A stretch of 64,000 bases of DNA from Lineus longissimus (taxonomy: Eukaryota > Nemertea > Pilidiophora > Heteronemertea > Lineidae). The translations under genes and the position numbers were made by a program. The DNA lies in NCBI RefSeq assembly GCF_910592395.1, contig NW_027020282.1, positions 60,001-124,000 on the forward strand, given 5' to 3'. How positions within the stretch are numbered: position 1 is the first letter of the stretch; every line of letters begins with the position of its first letter. This document shows positions 35,911-47,687 of the stretch, in pieces. The notes beneath the pieces are model-generated. The model saw nothing but the letters and a program-made list of their open reading frames with translations, was not told where the DNA came from and made no database searches.

Positions 35911-36949
35911 CGTCGTCCGTTAGCAGGGCACGTTTCGTAACTGTTGGAGCTATTGAGTTGAAACTTGGGACACATGTACCCTTATGTAATGACACCTTGG
36001 AGACTAAGTTTCGGTCCGATTCGTTTCATGGTTTGGCCACCAGGGGGCCAAACGTTAAAAGTGAAAATATGCAATATCTCCCTTAATAGTAGTCGGGAAA
36101 TTTTGAAAAAAATATGGTAGGTACTTCTAGCAAAGGTGCATCATATATCCTCCGGGTTTTTGATTTGACCTCCTTTTCAAGGTCACAGAGGTCAAATGGT
36201 GTAAATTGGCCGTTAGGATGTAACGATGGCACGTTTCTAAACTGCAATGACTATTGATACCAAATTTGGTACACATTTACCCCTTAGTCAGGTGATCTCA
36301 GGGACTGAAGTTTGGTCCAATATGATTCACCACTTGACCACCAGGGGGCAAAATCCAAAAACCTTAAAAATGTGATTATTCCTTAACTTCTTGCCCGATT
36401 GCCACCAATTTGATATCATGGGTACATCTAACCACCATACAGTATATGTCACACAGGTTTTTAATTTGACCTTCTTGTCAAGGTCACAGAGGTCAAATGG
36501 CGTAAATTCGCCGTCAGGCCGTAATTATGGCACGTTTCTTAACTGCAATGACTATTGATCACAAATTAAGTACACATGTACCCCTTGGTCAGGTGATCTC
36601 AGGTACCGATGTTTGGTCCGATCTGATTTGCTGTTTGGCCTCCAGGGAGGGGGCCAAATCCTAAATTCTTCAAAATGCCATTATTCCTAGTAATGACTTG
36701 CCCGATTGGCACCAATTTTATATCATAGGTACATCTAATTCTAACAACCATTCAATGTGTCACCCGGGTCTTCTTTGATTTGACCTACTTTTCAAGGTCA
36801 CAGAGGTCGAATGTACTGTAAATTGGCCATTTTGGGGAAATTGTAATTGCTTGGACCTACATCAAACCTATCACTACATGACACAATACCATGCTCTTTA
36901 TCCATCTTTCCTCCACATGAGGTGAGCACAATGGCCCTGGCCATTTCAT
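35774..36949 (+). mobile_element. AGCTCACC-family element, copy G, expanded microsatellite
   Basis: Full length with the same ends. Its GTC tract (about 35838-35910) is roughly twice the length of any other copy. CTCF-core matches at 36037-36048 and 36338-36349. Otherwise a few substitutions from copies A, B and F. Confidence 0.85.
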
Positions 36950-39599
36950 TCAAAGATATATGGAGTTATGCTATTAAGTAATCTAAGTTTATTGTGAGAA
37001 CAAATGAATTCAACCGTTGCTTAGTGGTCAAAAGAATGATATTTGTATGTGTTGGCCTACAGTAACAGTTATATTTCCGTTATTTCAGCTGAGTGCCAGG
37101 CCCTTGGGCATCTTGTTCTTATTTCATTAATATTCGACAATGTAATGTTTTGCATTTGATGAAAAAATGTTGTACATTGGTTGCTTTCATTTGATCTTAG
37201 AGTTGATGTAATATTTATACTAATCACTGTATAAATGCCTCTTGCATTGAATTGAATTGCGAACCATGAAGTTGAAATGAAATGTATTGCTTCAATAAAT
37301 TCATAATTATATGATTGTATGCGCTCTAGTTGTGTTGGTTGGTTTTGCAGTAGTTAATATTTCACGTAGTACTCCAGTGTCCTGTCGATGAAATTGGCAA
37401 TCACATGTACACATTCTTTTGATCTGTTCCCATGATACCTATTCAAAGCATGTTATTTGTAAGAGATATCAATCATGCATAATTGTATATTCGCACTTGC
37501 GCAGTTAAGCAAATTATTAAGTTGATGGAATAATATTCTGTCACTCTTTCTATTTCCCTAAAAAACTGCAGAGGTAAGCCTACAGGACGTGATTGACTAT
37601 GCATGAGGAAAATTACGAACAATGAAATGATTCTAAGGCTTGAATGAGGACTATAAAAACCAATGAACAACCGCTCCTATCGCCTGTGCATATAAAGTAA
37701 ACGATAATAATCAAACCGCAACATGTCTGAATGTTGAAAGAACTGATAGGCAGCCATTTCTGGTGCAATTTTCAATAAAACTTCTTTGCCCTAGATTACC
37801 AAAGTCCCGGTAGTACCGTGAGTGTAATGACTCTCCAAAATAATGGATTATAAGTAGTGTTGGATGTAACGTCTCCTTTGTGTTAACGAATTAGGAGGGA
37901 TCTGGAGTCTATGGGAGATATGACGGGTTCTATCGTTGTGATGCCTTGTTAATTGTTGGGGTGTTTGTTTTACGTAGACAGCTGCCATACATTGTGTATG
38001 CTCTAGATTCACTCTTCTAACACCGTTTTGGAATATGCAAGACAAGCCCCCATAGATATAAAATGCCTTTGTCGTTCGATGCCATTCAACATTGTTCAAT
38101 CGAGATAGCCAATAGGGGGCGACACCAAGTTGTGTAACATTTCTGATATCCGGTCATTCTTTTTTTGTGGATTTCACAGCAAGGGTTCAGAATGACGGGC
38201 ACTAAGGCCCTGGAGCCAATCAGGTATGAAAGGGCCTTGGCCTGTTCAATGTGCATTGTGCATGGGGCAGTCATGCCCGGAGATAATGAACCGGTGTTTA
38301 TAGAACGGTGAGTCTAGAGTATGTACAATGACCTCGTAGGCCTACAGGTGTTATGTGGACAATCGTCTTCTCAGTTAATCGATGGAACTTAATCAGATGA
38401 TCGAATCTTGCTATTAGGTGGGACTGTAAGAGCTTGACAAGCTCATTATGGGTCGGGAAAAGCGCTGATCGATTTTTGCAGTGTCATCACACTGCAACGT
38501 TATGTAGGATATCAAAGACAATAATGTGTCATTTAAGGGGGAAAACACTGAATGAGGATAGAAAACGCTTTGTGTACAGCAATCATAAAAATTTTATTGA
38601 TACAAAACTGCTATCAAAAAACTACACAATATAAAATACAAAACTGCTATAAAAAAAACTACACAATAAAATTCTTTTACCGATAACATATTTTTATTTT
38701 CTTATGGAAACTATAATAATAGTGACTCTATTTTGCCAATCTACGAAACACCAGAACTCCTCCAAAATTCCTCCAAAATGGTGTATTACTCGCAGGACAT
38801 TGTCACCTTTCAATTTTGTGTCCGATTTTTGGTGTTTGAAAGAGTTCTGGTGTTCTAAAGATGGATAAAATGGAGTCGGAATGTCGCTTTAATCAGAGTC
38901 CTTCAATGAATTTTCATATCAATGTTATCGTTGACACTATACCTAAAGGCTTTTAAAGATATCAGCGAATTTAAAGCTAGTATTTGATTCAGAACAGAGC
39001 ATTTGTGATGGCTATGACCAGCTCATTGAAGAATTTGTTCAATTTCAAGTTGTGCGGAATTGGCTTGGGTCAACGCGTGACCCGAGAGAGCTCCTCAACT
39101 GAGAGAGCTCTGTCAGTGCGTTCGAAACATTGAAACCAACCACATGTTCCCTAGTCTGTGTATGCCTGACTTTTTATTGAAAGACTCTTTCTTAAAGCAT
39201 TTCACGATGCCATGCTGCATGTAAATGTGGTCGAATTATAATCTGCGATTGCTGGCTTTATAGCAATATGGTCAAACTGGTAAAGGGGTCAGGCTGAAAT
39301 GTTGGCCAACATGTAGCTTCACCTGGGCGGTTTTAGTGAGACAATAAATACTAACAGTGAGGTATTCATTTCAATTCTAAAATACTTCAAATTAAACATT
39401 AGATAGTGTGTTTTTTGACAGCTTTATTCAGTATTTCACTCTAAACCTAATCGGTTTTATCAGTTACCTAACCATAACCGCTGAATTTGAAAAAAGGCTT
39501 CAAAGGTGAAAGCGTATTTAAAACGCGGATTATTAGAAATCATCACAGTATTTTTAGAACGAGAATAACCGTGAAAACATGTCTTATACATTACATAAT
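36950..39599. other. Intergenic DNA with one hairpin repeat end
   Basis: No supported gene. At 37088-37122 GAGTGCCAGGCCCTTGGGC followed by ATCTTG matches 45879-45912, apparently the 3' end of another dispersed family. CTGCTATAAAAAA/ACTACACAATA is repeated at 38609-38665. The rest is unassigned. Confidence 0.4.
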
Positions 39600-40260
39600 A
39601 GAAAGTGTAATATAATGCATGCACAGATGGTTGCTGATTATTACTCAGCTGAAGCACATTGTAGTCTTCTTGAGTAGCCTGGCACCCTATTTCAAGACAA
39701 CCCCTGTACTAGTACAAAAAACAAAATTAAATAAAAAATAGTCATCTCCTCATCAAAAGTGCATTCTCAAGTGAAATGCATACCTTGAGAGAGCAGTTAA
39801 CATCAAAACAATCACTTGGAAGTGTCCGCTAACATTGGGGAAATATTGAGTTTTTAATTTTCTTTTGCCAAATATATCTTGAACATGATCTACTTTTTAC
39901 AATTGAAATGACAGATTTTGCAATGGTGATCTTTCAAAAGGGCCATAATACGGATTAGAATACCCATTCTCGTCATTTTTAAACATCTGACGCAATCTCT
40001 CCGATTGAAATTGGGAGCATGTTTCGCACCTGCACCGAATCTGGCATTTGGTGACAAACCATTCATGGTGCCGTTTGGCGTTTCTGTAATTTTGTTTAAA
40101 TTTGCGGTAACTTGGACTTACACATTTGCACAAAAAAGTAGGCAACCTGCACTTTCTGAAAATATTTTCGACTGTGTCACAATAGTTGTTGCAAAGGAGA
40201 GTATGCATCACTTTTAGATAGGGTGCCATTTGTCCATTTGGAATTATAGGTATCCAGAAG
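39600..40260. repeat. Dispersed repeat, copy 1 (partner at 44260-44640)
   Basis: In the same order and orientation as at 44260-44640, it has TGCATGCA, AGCCTGGCACCC(T/C)ATTTCAAGA, ATCAAAAGTGCA, ACATTTGCACAAAA and GATAGGGTGCCATTTGT. Spacing differs by indels. Probably an old mobile element; no coding frame. Confidence 0.6.
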
Positions 40261-40320
40261 TATTAGGGTAGCAGGAAGGGTTGGGCATTTGTGGTTTCTG
40301 AGTCTGAGGGGGTTGGTGTC

Positions 40321-40382
40321 TGTTGACTGTGCTTTAAGAGAGACTAGGCATGGCGCCAGTCTCTCTTAAAGCACAGTCAACA
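40321..40382. repeat. Perfect 25-bp inverted repeat with 12-nt spacer
   Basis: The left arm 40321-40345 starts TGTTGACTGTGCTTTAAGAG. The right arm 40358-40382 is its exact reverse complement. The spacer 40346-40357 is AGGCATGGCGCC. The right arm and spacer recur alone at about 40702-40741. Confidence 0.92.
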
Positions 40383-40763
40383 GGCATTTGGTCTCAGTAT
40401 TTGGGTTTTGATTGCCATGACTGTACCCCTGTAAAAGTCAGAGGAGGAGAAGTTTGGAATGATGAAAGCATTGAAGAAGAAGAAATGATATTATATATTG
40501 AGGAAAGCAAAATTTATTATGAGACTAGAAGGCAGTGTCCTGACTTGATTATTTTGAAAATGGCAGTCTGAACACATTAAAAGGTGGAACATGGCATTTT
40601 ATCGACTTTGAAGTGTTCCGCAGTTAAAGGGAGACTATAGGCAGCAGCTAGGTAGGCAAGATAAAGTCATACAAATTTGCCAATAGGGGTCAGTCATATC
40701 TCTAGGCATGGCGCCAGTCTCTCTTAAAGCACAGTCAACAGGCATTTGGTCTTAGTATTTGGG
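40344..40763 (+). repeat. Direct repeats of 62 bp bounding a ~300-bp segment
   Basis: 40344-40405 and 40702-40763 (CTAGGCATGGCGCCAGTC... to ATTTGGG) differ at one base by eye. Between them, AAAGGGAGACTATAGGCAGC near 40627 resembles 62496 onwards, so several repeat families meet here. Whether the pair are LTR-like ends or a segmental copy is open. Confidence 0.7.
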
Positions 40764-40910
40764 TACAGAATCAAGGCAGCTCAGAGAGCAATGATTGAAC
40801 GATGCTGTGGACAAGTCCAAGGATACTGCATCAGTCACGACCAACTTCTCATCAGAAAGCGTCACCACCAGCATATTCAATGTTCAGTTCCAACCTGTAC
40901 CAGTCCAATG

Positions 40911-41043
40911 CACGCCTGTCATGGTCAGCAGTGGTCAGCTTAGCGCGATATGGAACATTCTTCCGAAACTCAAGCGAGGGAAGTCTGCTCATTAGCCTAT
41001 CTCGCGCACTGCTCCTTCTTGTCAAACATCGTAGTGAAATCGT
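40911..41043 (+). repeat. Dispersed repeat pair member 1
   Basis: Matches 42479-42613 with few differences (GCTTAGCGCGATATGGAACA, then CATCGTAGTGAAATCG). A 135-aa frame crosses it, but the second copy does not keep that frame open in the same way. Confidence 0.75.
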
Positions 41044-42478
41044 GGTACAGTGGGGCGTCCTCGAGGATTGCAGCTGGTCGGACAGACGTGAGGTGGAATG
41101 TGGGCGGCTGCACTTCTTCGTTGATGTGCGATGGCAGATAGCACAGTTGTTGCGTTGCATGACAGCTGAAAGTGAATGTGATATCATAGAACTGAGGCGT
41201 TTGCAATGAGACTATAGGTGAAGTAGAAGCAAGGAGTGAAATGGGCCATCTTCCAGTGACTAATATACAGAGTAAGGGCACTGGGTGTTGTTAGATTCAG
41301 CATTGAATGTATTCCTCGTACAAGCGTGAATAGTGTGGACATACAGTGAGAGGTGAGAGACCCCTATTGACTACTTCTTGTAACTTTATCTTGGATATTA
41401 TATTAGTATTGAACTTCTAGCCATGGACTATGAAGAAATTGAAGTTGTAGGCATGGAATATGAAAAATTATTCAACGTTGAAAGACATTATTCCATGAGG
41501 CTTTGCCGTGATCGCAAAGGACGCGACGCGATTGGTTCACATGCTAATGAGGTATGATAATGATAATTACCTCTATAATGCTACTTGGATAGCGACTGTG
41601 TCGTTGATTGCAACAGTGGTCTATGTCAATGTGTGCCTGTAATGTCAATGAAGTATGATGAGGTGATGACGATAGTGCAATTGACTAGGTGGCGCATTTT
41701 AGAATCAGCAGTGAGCACTGTGTGTAACATGGTGGAGGCAGCGGAGATAATAACTGTGTCGAAAGTATTGTTATAGGGCCTTCCCTAGGCCCATGGGGTT
41801 AAATTTACACAATCCACGATTGAAAAGATGTAGTTTGATCGCATTCAACTATAAATCCATTGAACAGTTGTGTTCCTTGGCTTTAGTCAACCGATGACCT
41901 TTTGTTGGGCCATGATCGGGGATTGTAAACTGTAAATGTATTATGGACTGGGAGACGGGGGAAACACAAGTGAAATAGACCAAAACAAGTGATTTTTGGG
42001 CTTTGGTTTAGATGCATGCCCCACATGCGCCATGCCGCATGCGGGATTATGCGAGATTATACGGTTCATGTGAACTTGTTGACATCTACATGATCTAGTG
42101 CCGTTATTGGTCATGGTACATGGTAGGCCTAATCATCATGGCAATATGTTTCAGGAAAAGCTCGGAGTAAAATGAACTGCCGATGAATAATGATGTTGTT
42201 CATGTTTACCATGTTTACTATACATAGCCATAGGGTATGCACTGGCCAGTGCACTTTCTGCACGTCGTCATGGTCATGTTACATGTACGTGATACCTTGC
42301 ATATTTTGTTTTTTGAATGCGCATGCTTTTTGGGCAAAATCACTTGTACCAACACTAATGAATAATGTCTTCTTATCCCTATGACTCCATACACAGTGAG
42401 GGCATTGTCCCATTCTCATCAAATGGTAACTTATTGTACCGTATTAGGGTGGAAGTTGGGGAGCAGATACCTACCGCT

Positions 42479-42613
42479 GCACGCCTGTCATAATCAGCAG
42501 TGATGAGCTTAGCGCGATATGGAACATTCTTCAGAAACTCAAGCGAGGGAAGTCTGCTCATTAGCATATCTCGCGCACTGCTCCTTATTGTCAAACATCG
42601 TAGTGAAATCGTA
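42479..42613 (+). repeat. Dispersed repeat pair member 2
   Basis: Counterpart of 40911-41043. It is followed directly by a hairpin at 42620. Confidence 0.75.
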
Positions 42614-42619
42614 ATGGAA

Positions 42620-42644
42620 AACGTCTGGCTTTGCGCCAGACGTT
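42620..42644. repeat. Perfect 10-bp hairpin
   Basis: AACGTCTGGC, a TTTGC loop, then GCCAGACGTT. It lies 7 bases past a dispersed repeat, so may be a mobile-element end. Confidence 0.75.
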
Positions 42645-44259
42645 GAGACTAATAAGTGAAGAACTAGTAGGTAAAGAACTTCTACTTGCGCGAGACTGCT
42701 CTGATAAAATTATCATTGCAGAGACTACGGTGACGTACACATATATTTTTTACAATCAAAAATGCCCTCAAAAGACGACATGGAATGATTATTTTATTGA
42801 TATTTCCTACTATATACCTTCCAATTATCACTTTATACAAATAGATCGGCGTTAGGTCGCATGCTTTTCTTTCCTGGTGACACTATAAAGCAAAATAGTT
42901 GCAACCCCGTAAATGCGCTATAAGTCCAATAATAAGTGACGGTGACCCGTTATAAATGTTTCGCCAGCTTCGCTTTTTTGCCGCTACGCGGCGCGTTGGG
43001 CCCTTGCGTCAAGTCACTAACTATCGACTCTTCTAACTGAAGATAACATATGATCTCTACAGTGAGATATAGTAAATTATCATATAGCGGAACTGTTGCT
43101 CCTACATTCAGGCATGATATTAGACACTGAAATGCCTTTTTATCAAACTGTTCGAAGTTGAAATGAAAACATTTTCTATTCGTTAACATTCGATTGCGTT
43201 ATCAGTAGTCACTAAAATCTTGTGAGCTATGATGGGGGGCTCAATGGTAATATCACCATTGTCACCAAAGCTGAACACAAGCATATCTCCCATTTGTCTG
43301 GAACCTTTTTATTTTTCTCTTTAAAATTCTAAATGATCCCACATTCCCGCCCCCAGAGCCAGGAAATATGCTTGTGATCACAATGACATGTGCAATTCAC
43401 GGTACTAAAAGAATAACATCAGTCAGCCAAGTCAACGAGCCCTGTTTTGCAAGTTGTTAATTGGGGGAATATCAATCGCCCTTCTTCACACCAGCAGAAT
43501 CGATTGCACCTCTTATGTCAAAGTTGTGTCCGCCGTAGCTCGAGTTACGATATTGTACGAACTTTGTCTTTACTAAAAATTGGTTCGCCAAAAAACGAGC
43601 ATCTGCACGTCTAAATTTCTTAATGAGATATCACACACTTTTTAAAAGTGAAAAAAATGCTGTACATGCGGCCATATGTCGGCACAGCTGAATCTAGCTA
43701 CATGTACGTCGATTTAAACATGCAATTCCTAGTGATAAGTATGACTCAGATAATATATAGGGTGCACTGAAATATCGACTCCCACATCCTCTTGCAAACA
43801 GGGCCTACAACACGACTTCTCCTTACGCATGGGGGGGGGGGTCTATCGAGCGAAATGGCCTGATATTGTCAGGATGCGACTCCCACTGTGGCTCTGACTA
43901 ATGAAAACCAGTCGTCTGATTTAACTGAACTGACGAACGTTTTCCGTGCATAGAGGCCTCCGCAAATTTTGAGTTGGAGACATTTTAATCAATAAAAAAT
44001 AAATGTACGTCAACCAGGTTAAATTGGTTACGTCACTTAGGCTTTACATGTAGCCATAGTTCAACATCAGAGCTGAAGTCGGAGTGGGAGTCAGAAGGTC
44101 AGGCACTAATGATAGTACACTGTTGCATTAATTATACTTAGCGATCAGTCAGCTAATTCGTCAACTAATTTTTTCCAAAGTTCTTCATTAAAAAAAGCGA
44201 ATAAAAACAAAAAGGCGACAATAAAAACGTGATGAAAGAGTACAAATGCGAGATAATAA
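42645..44259. other. Intergenic DNA
   Basis: No gene seen. GGCCTGATATTGTCAGGATG near 43857 recurs near 62572. A poly-G run lies near 43832. Confidence 0.4.
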
Positions 44260-44640
44260 TGCATGCATATGTGAGAAATGGTTTTTGCTCAGCTGATACA
44301 AAATAAATCATCTTCAGTAGCCTGGCACCCCATTTCAAGATGTGAAAGTAAACTGATCCAAGTTTTTTTACACAAAATAACATAATTAAATCGATGGTAA
44401 GTATAATCATCTACTGTATTCATCAAAAGTGCAATCTCTTGTGCCATTAAATGCATACAATGGGATATTCAGAAAGTTCCGGTCCATGAATTTGTAACCC
44501 TGAAACCAGGTTGTTGTAGCTGTAACATAGGCTGAAACATTTGCACAAAATTGTCGGCAACTTGCCCTTGAGTGTGTATAATTAAGAGATAGGGTGCCAT
44601 TTGTTCATTACGATGAATTATGGGTATTGAACCCTGAAAA
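44260..44640. repeat. Dispersed repeat, copy 2
   Basis: Partner of 39600-40260 with the same blocks in order. It is shorter through loss of intermediate sequence. Confidence 0.6.
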
Positions 44641-44886
44641 TCCCCCCCCCCACAATTTTTGCTACCGCAGTATTGATGTCCTCATAAACAAAATTGCTGA
44701 CTTGCTGTCCTTCACGCGGCTGACCCAAAAATTCCTGCAACATCAACCACCAAAACAATTTGTCCGAAGTACACTGATTAGTCTCGCGCACCGCGACACC
44801 GATCGTAGTTATCACCCTATTTTGAGGATCTGGAAACTTGTATCACATGTGTACAGCTGCTGTGCGAGACTACCCTGCATAGAATA

Positions 44887-44977
44887 ATGGCGGCGGCCAA
44901 CTATGTCATGATACTACGGGAACTTATGGCAAAATACAGGAAAATTTCAGCAATATTACAGGAAAAATTATTAGAGG
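44887..44977 (+). CDS. Possible first coding exon, small
   Basis: ATGGCGGCGGCC starts a frame (MAAANYVMILRELMAKYRK...) that reads as an amphipathic helix for 30 residues and reaches a donor, G|GTAAGC, at 44978. The context is CpG-richer than its flanks. I find no matching acceptor or downstream exon, and the frame is short. It could be chance. Confidence 0.25.
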
Positions 44978-45235
44978 GTAAGCAGCCCTGTAAGTGCCTT
45001 GGCCGAGCCATTGCTACATGTAGGAGGAGCACGCATTTTAAATTTATAGTAGTGATAGTACAGTTGGTTTGAGCCATTTGGAAGCCGACATGTGAAGGCC
45101 TTTCTGGCTTCTCCTTCTTTTCCGTATAAAAAGGGGCATATTGCTGACTAAGGAACAAGGCATATTGACATTGCCTCATCATCTCTATCGGACCAATTGA
45201 TATACTTTTATATGCACGCATACATCACGCCATTT

Positions 45236-45358
45236 CAGGGTCCGAGTCTGTGGACAATTGGTTTGATTAATTTGTCTCTTCGATATTGCTCCTTTATTGC
45301 ATTAGATTTTCATCGCAATTCAATTTATTCAAGATGTAGCCAATTTGAACCTGTCTGC
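45236..45358 (+). repeat. Dispersed repeat shared with 59762-59884
   Basis: Both read CAGGGTCCGAGT.TGTGGACAA..., TTCGATATTGCTCCTTT and GAACCTG.CTGC in the same order, with small indels. No coding content. Confidence 0.75.
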
Positions 45359-45876
45359 GCCAAGGATAGATCGACTCACTAGGGATACGCAGTAGAGCAC
45401 AATGTCATGACCCTTTGTATTGGAAATTCCAACCACCTGCAGGACGGGTCAATTTCTCTCAATAAAATTAATTTTGTTGACTCCTGTAATCTTTACCTTA
45501 TTAAAAAAAGACAGTGGTGTTAGTCCCAAACTGGTCATTTCTATTTATTTTGACCTCTGTTAAATCAGGATACCTCTCAATTACAGACAGCAGTTTGTAT
45601 CCTTGTGCTGTCCAACCCAGCCTGGACATACCACAGTTGTCCATGGAGAAGTCTCATCCTCTCTGACACTTCTTTTCTGTAAAGCTACCGATACAACATA
45701 CTGAACTAGGGATATATTCCGTTGCCTCCTGTAATATTTACATATCATGGCTGATTAGTTCAATCATATTTCATCTGGCAATTTTAGTGGTATAACGTGT
45801 TCTCTTGACCTTCAAACAGTAGTATAAAGCCGATATTTACTACTTTACACCCTCAGTCCTATGTTATTAGGTCATC

Positions 45877-45915
45877 CAGCTGAGCGCCAGGCCCTTGGGC
45901 CTCTTGTATTTTCAT
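45877..45915 (+). repeat. Hairpin end of a dispersed element
   Basis: GAGCGCCAGGCCCTTGGGCC then TCTTG. AGGCCC-TT-GGGCCT is a perfect stem. It matches 37088-37122 and looks like the 3' terminus of a second hairpin-ended family. Confidence 0.5.
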
Positions 45916-46589
45916 CTGATTGAATTAGACGAAAGTGACTACGGAGGCAATTTTAAAAATAAAAGTAATTGAAAAACCCAAATTTTATTTTTATTCCACT
46001 TTTGGCAAAACTGAAGTAGGAGGGCCCGCTAAACATTAAAAAAAATTGCAGTGGCCTTAGGAATATTCACAAATGAGGCAATAGCGCAAAGATTGTACCA
46101 CACAATGCATTCAATGGGTAAAAGCCCACAGGAAAGGTTTTCCCCTAAATCATTATCGGCTGGTGAATTAGATATGTTTCAACTCATAGAATAGCATTGT
46201 AACGTTCATTTTGCCGAATTCAGATTGTGTCTGATCATAGCGGTTTGCCCTGTGAAGCAGACGGATTTGGTGGGATCGAGTGGACGCTCGGACGGCATCC
46301 AGAGAACGTCAGACGTGATGTCAGATTTGCCATTGCTTTCCTCATGTCTTCAGCCGCCACAACTTGTCACCCTCAACACCATCGCTGTTACCAAAATTAT
46401 CAGGCACCACAGGCCGAGCAACGCGTGACAGTTTGAATGTATGTATGATTTCTATATTTTTTCGGAAAATTTTATCACAACATCTTCTTTATCACAACAT
46501 ATTCAAATTCATCAGGAACCACGTCGTAATTTTGAAGAAAGGCAGGGATTTCCCATGCTATTTCCAATGAGGAACAAATCAGCTCTGGA

Positions 46590-46660
46590 AACTCTGACGT
46601 CACGTCACGTGACGCGGACAGCGCAGTGAAGTGACGTGGTCGCATCATGGCGGCTCCTTA
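46590..46660 (+). promoter_or_regulatory. Candidate CpG-rich promoter with CRE and E-box palindromes
   Basis: TGACGTCA (46595-46602, a perfect CRE) is followed by CGTCACGTGACG (46603-46614, containing CACGTG). A further GTGACGTGG comes next, and ATGGCGGC at 46647 resembles a YY1 site near a start. The local CpG density is unlike the surroundings. The ATG opens only 26 codons and I found no clear donor, so a transcript is not shown. Confidence 0.35.
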
Positions 46661-47687
46661 CGTGCCGTCCGGCTCGCTCTTGTCTGAGAATGTCTCATGG
46701 CGAATAGCAATTCTTTTATCCCCATAAAAGCAGTGAGGAAGCTGTACTAAAGCTTTTCCTGTGACCTTCAATAAGTGTACATATGGGACACAGGTCCCCT
46801 ATTTTTCTCTGGCACAATTTCATAGCATGTATACCCCTTTTCAAACTTTACATAATCATTCCTCAGTGTATCATTTGATTGAGTACTTGACCCCCCCCTC
46901 CTCAACGGAAAATTTGATCAGTGAAAGTTATGAAGTGTAGTGCATAATTTGATGAACTGTTTGCTGAGGAGAACTGGAGTTAATTCTGGGTTGTTGTTAA
47001 CCATTTGGGGAGTTAGTCAGAGTTGTGTCGATCATGTCGTTCCTGTCCCTAGTAGTTAGGCTAGCATGTGCTCCATGGACCATTCCATTCTTCTTATTTC
47101 ATTGTATTTCATACAATTCTATTGGTTACTCTGAGGGACCTTTTCTAGATTTTTGCCGAAAAGACGATTTATTGACAAATTTTATTTTGTTGCGATTTAT
47201 AAGTGGAAAATTTGTGGCTAATTCCAGTCACTTTCTTGAATTTGTGGTGAATCTTACAAAAATCGTCACAAATTCACCTCTCCAGAGAATTACGGCAAAT
47301 AATTTGGACAAGGTCCCTTATTTCATGTGTTTTCTGTAAACTTCAGGTTGGATGTTTTAGGTCCAAATCTGGGGCTTTCTTCATTGTGATCAAGTTGTCT
47401 ACCGAATGCATTTTACAAGTTGCAGATACATGTAGAACATTTGTGATACTCTAGCATTACATGATTTTTATTCAGATTGTTGTTTCAATTTTGTGTGTTC
47501 TAGCCCAGCAAGTCATTACTTAAGGCCTATGGAAAGTGACTTAGTACAGTCAGAATTTGTGTGCCCAGAAATGTACTAAAACGTGAATTGGGAATGCAAA
47601 ATTAGATTTGATGGTTCCACACTGACCTATATCCTAAATCAATAAGATTCAAGTTCACTAAGAGGATAAAACCAGTCTTCATAAAAT
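46661..47687. other. Non-coding, no gene confirmed
   Basis: A 104-codon frame at 47025-47339 is hydrophobic and Phe-rich. It has no splice signals or recognisable product, and I treat it as chance. Confidence 0.4.

Noticed and set aside
40802-41209. 135-aa open frame over a dispersed repeat
   Set aside because: The duplicated partner does not preserve the frame, and antisense frames of similar length cover the same bases.
47025-47339. 104-aa hydrophobic open frame
   Set aside because: No splice signals, no recognisable domain, and AT-rich composition like its flanks.
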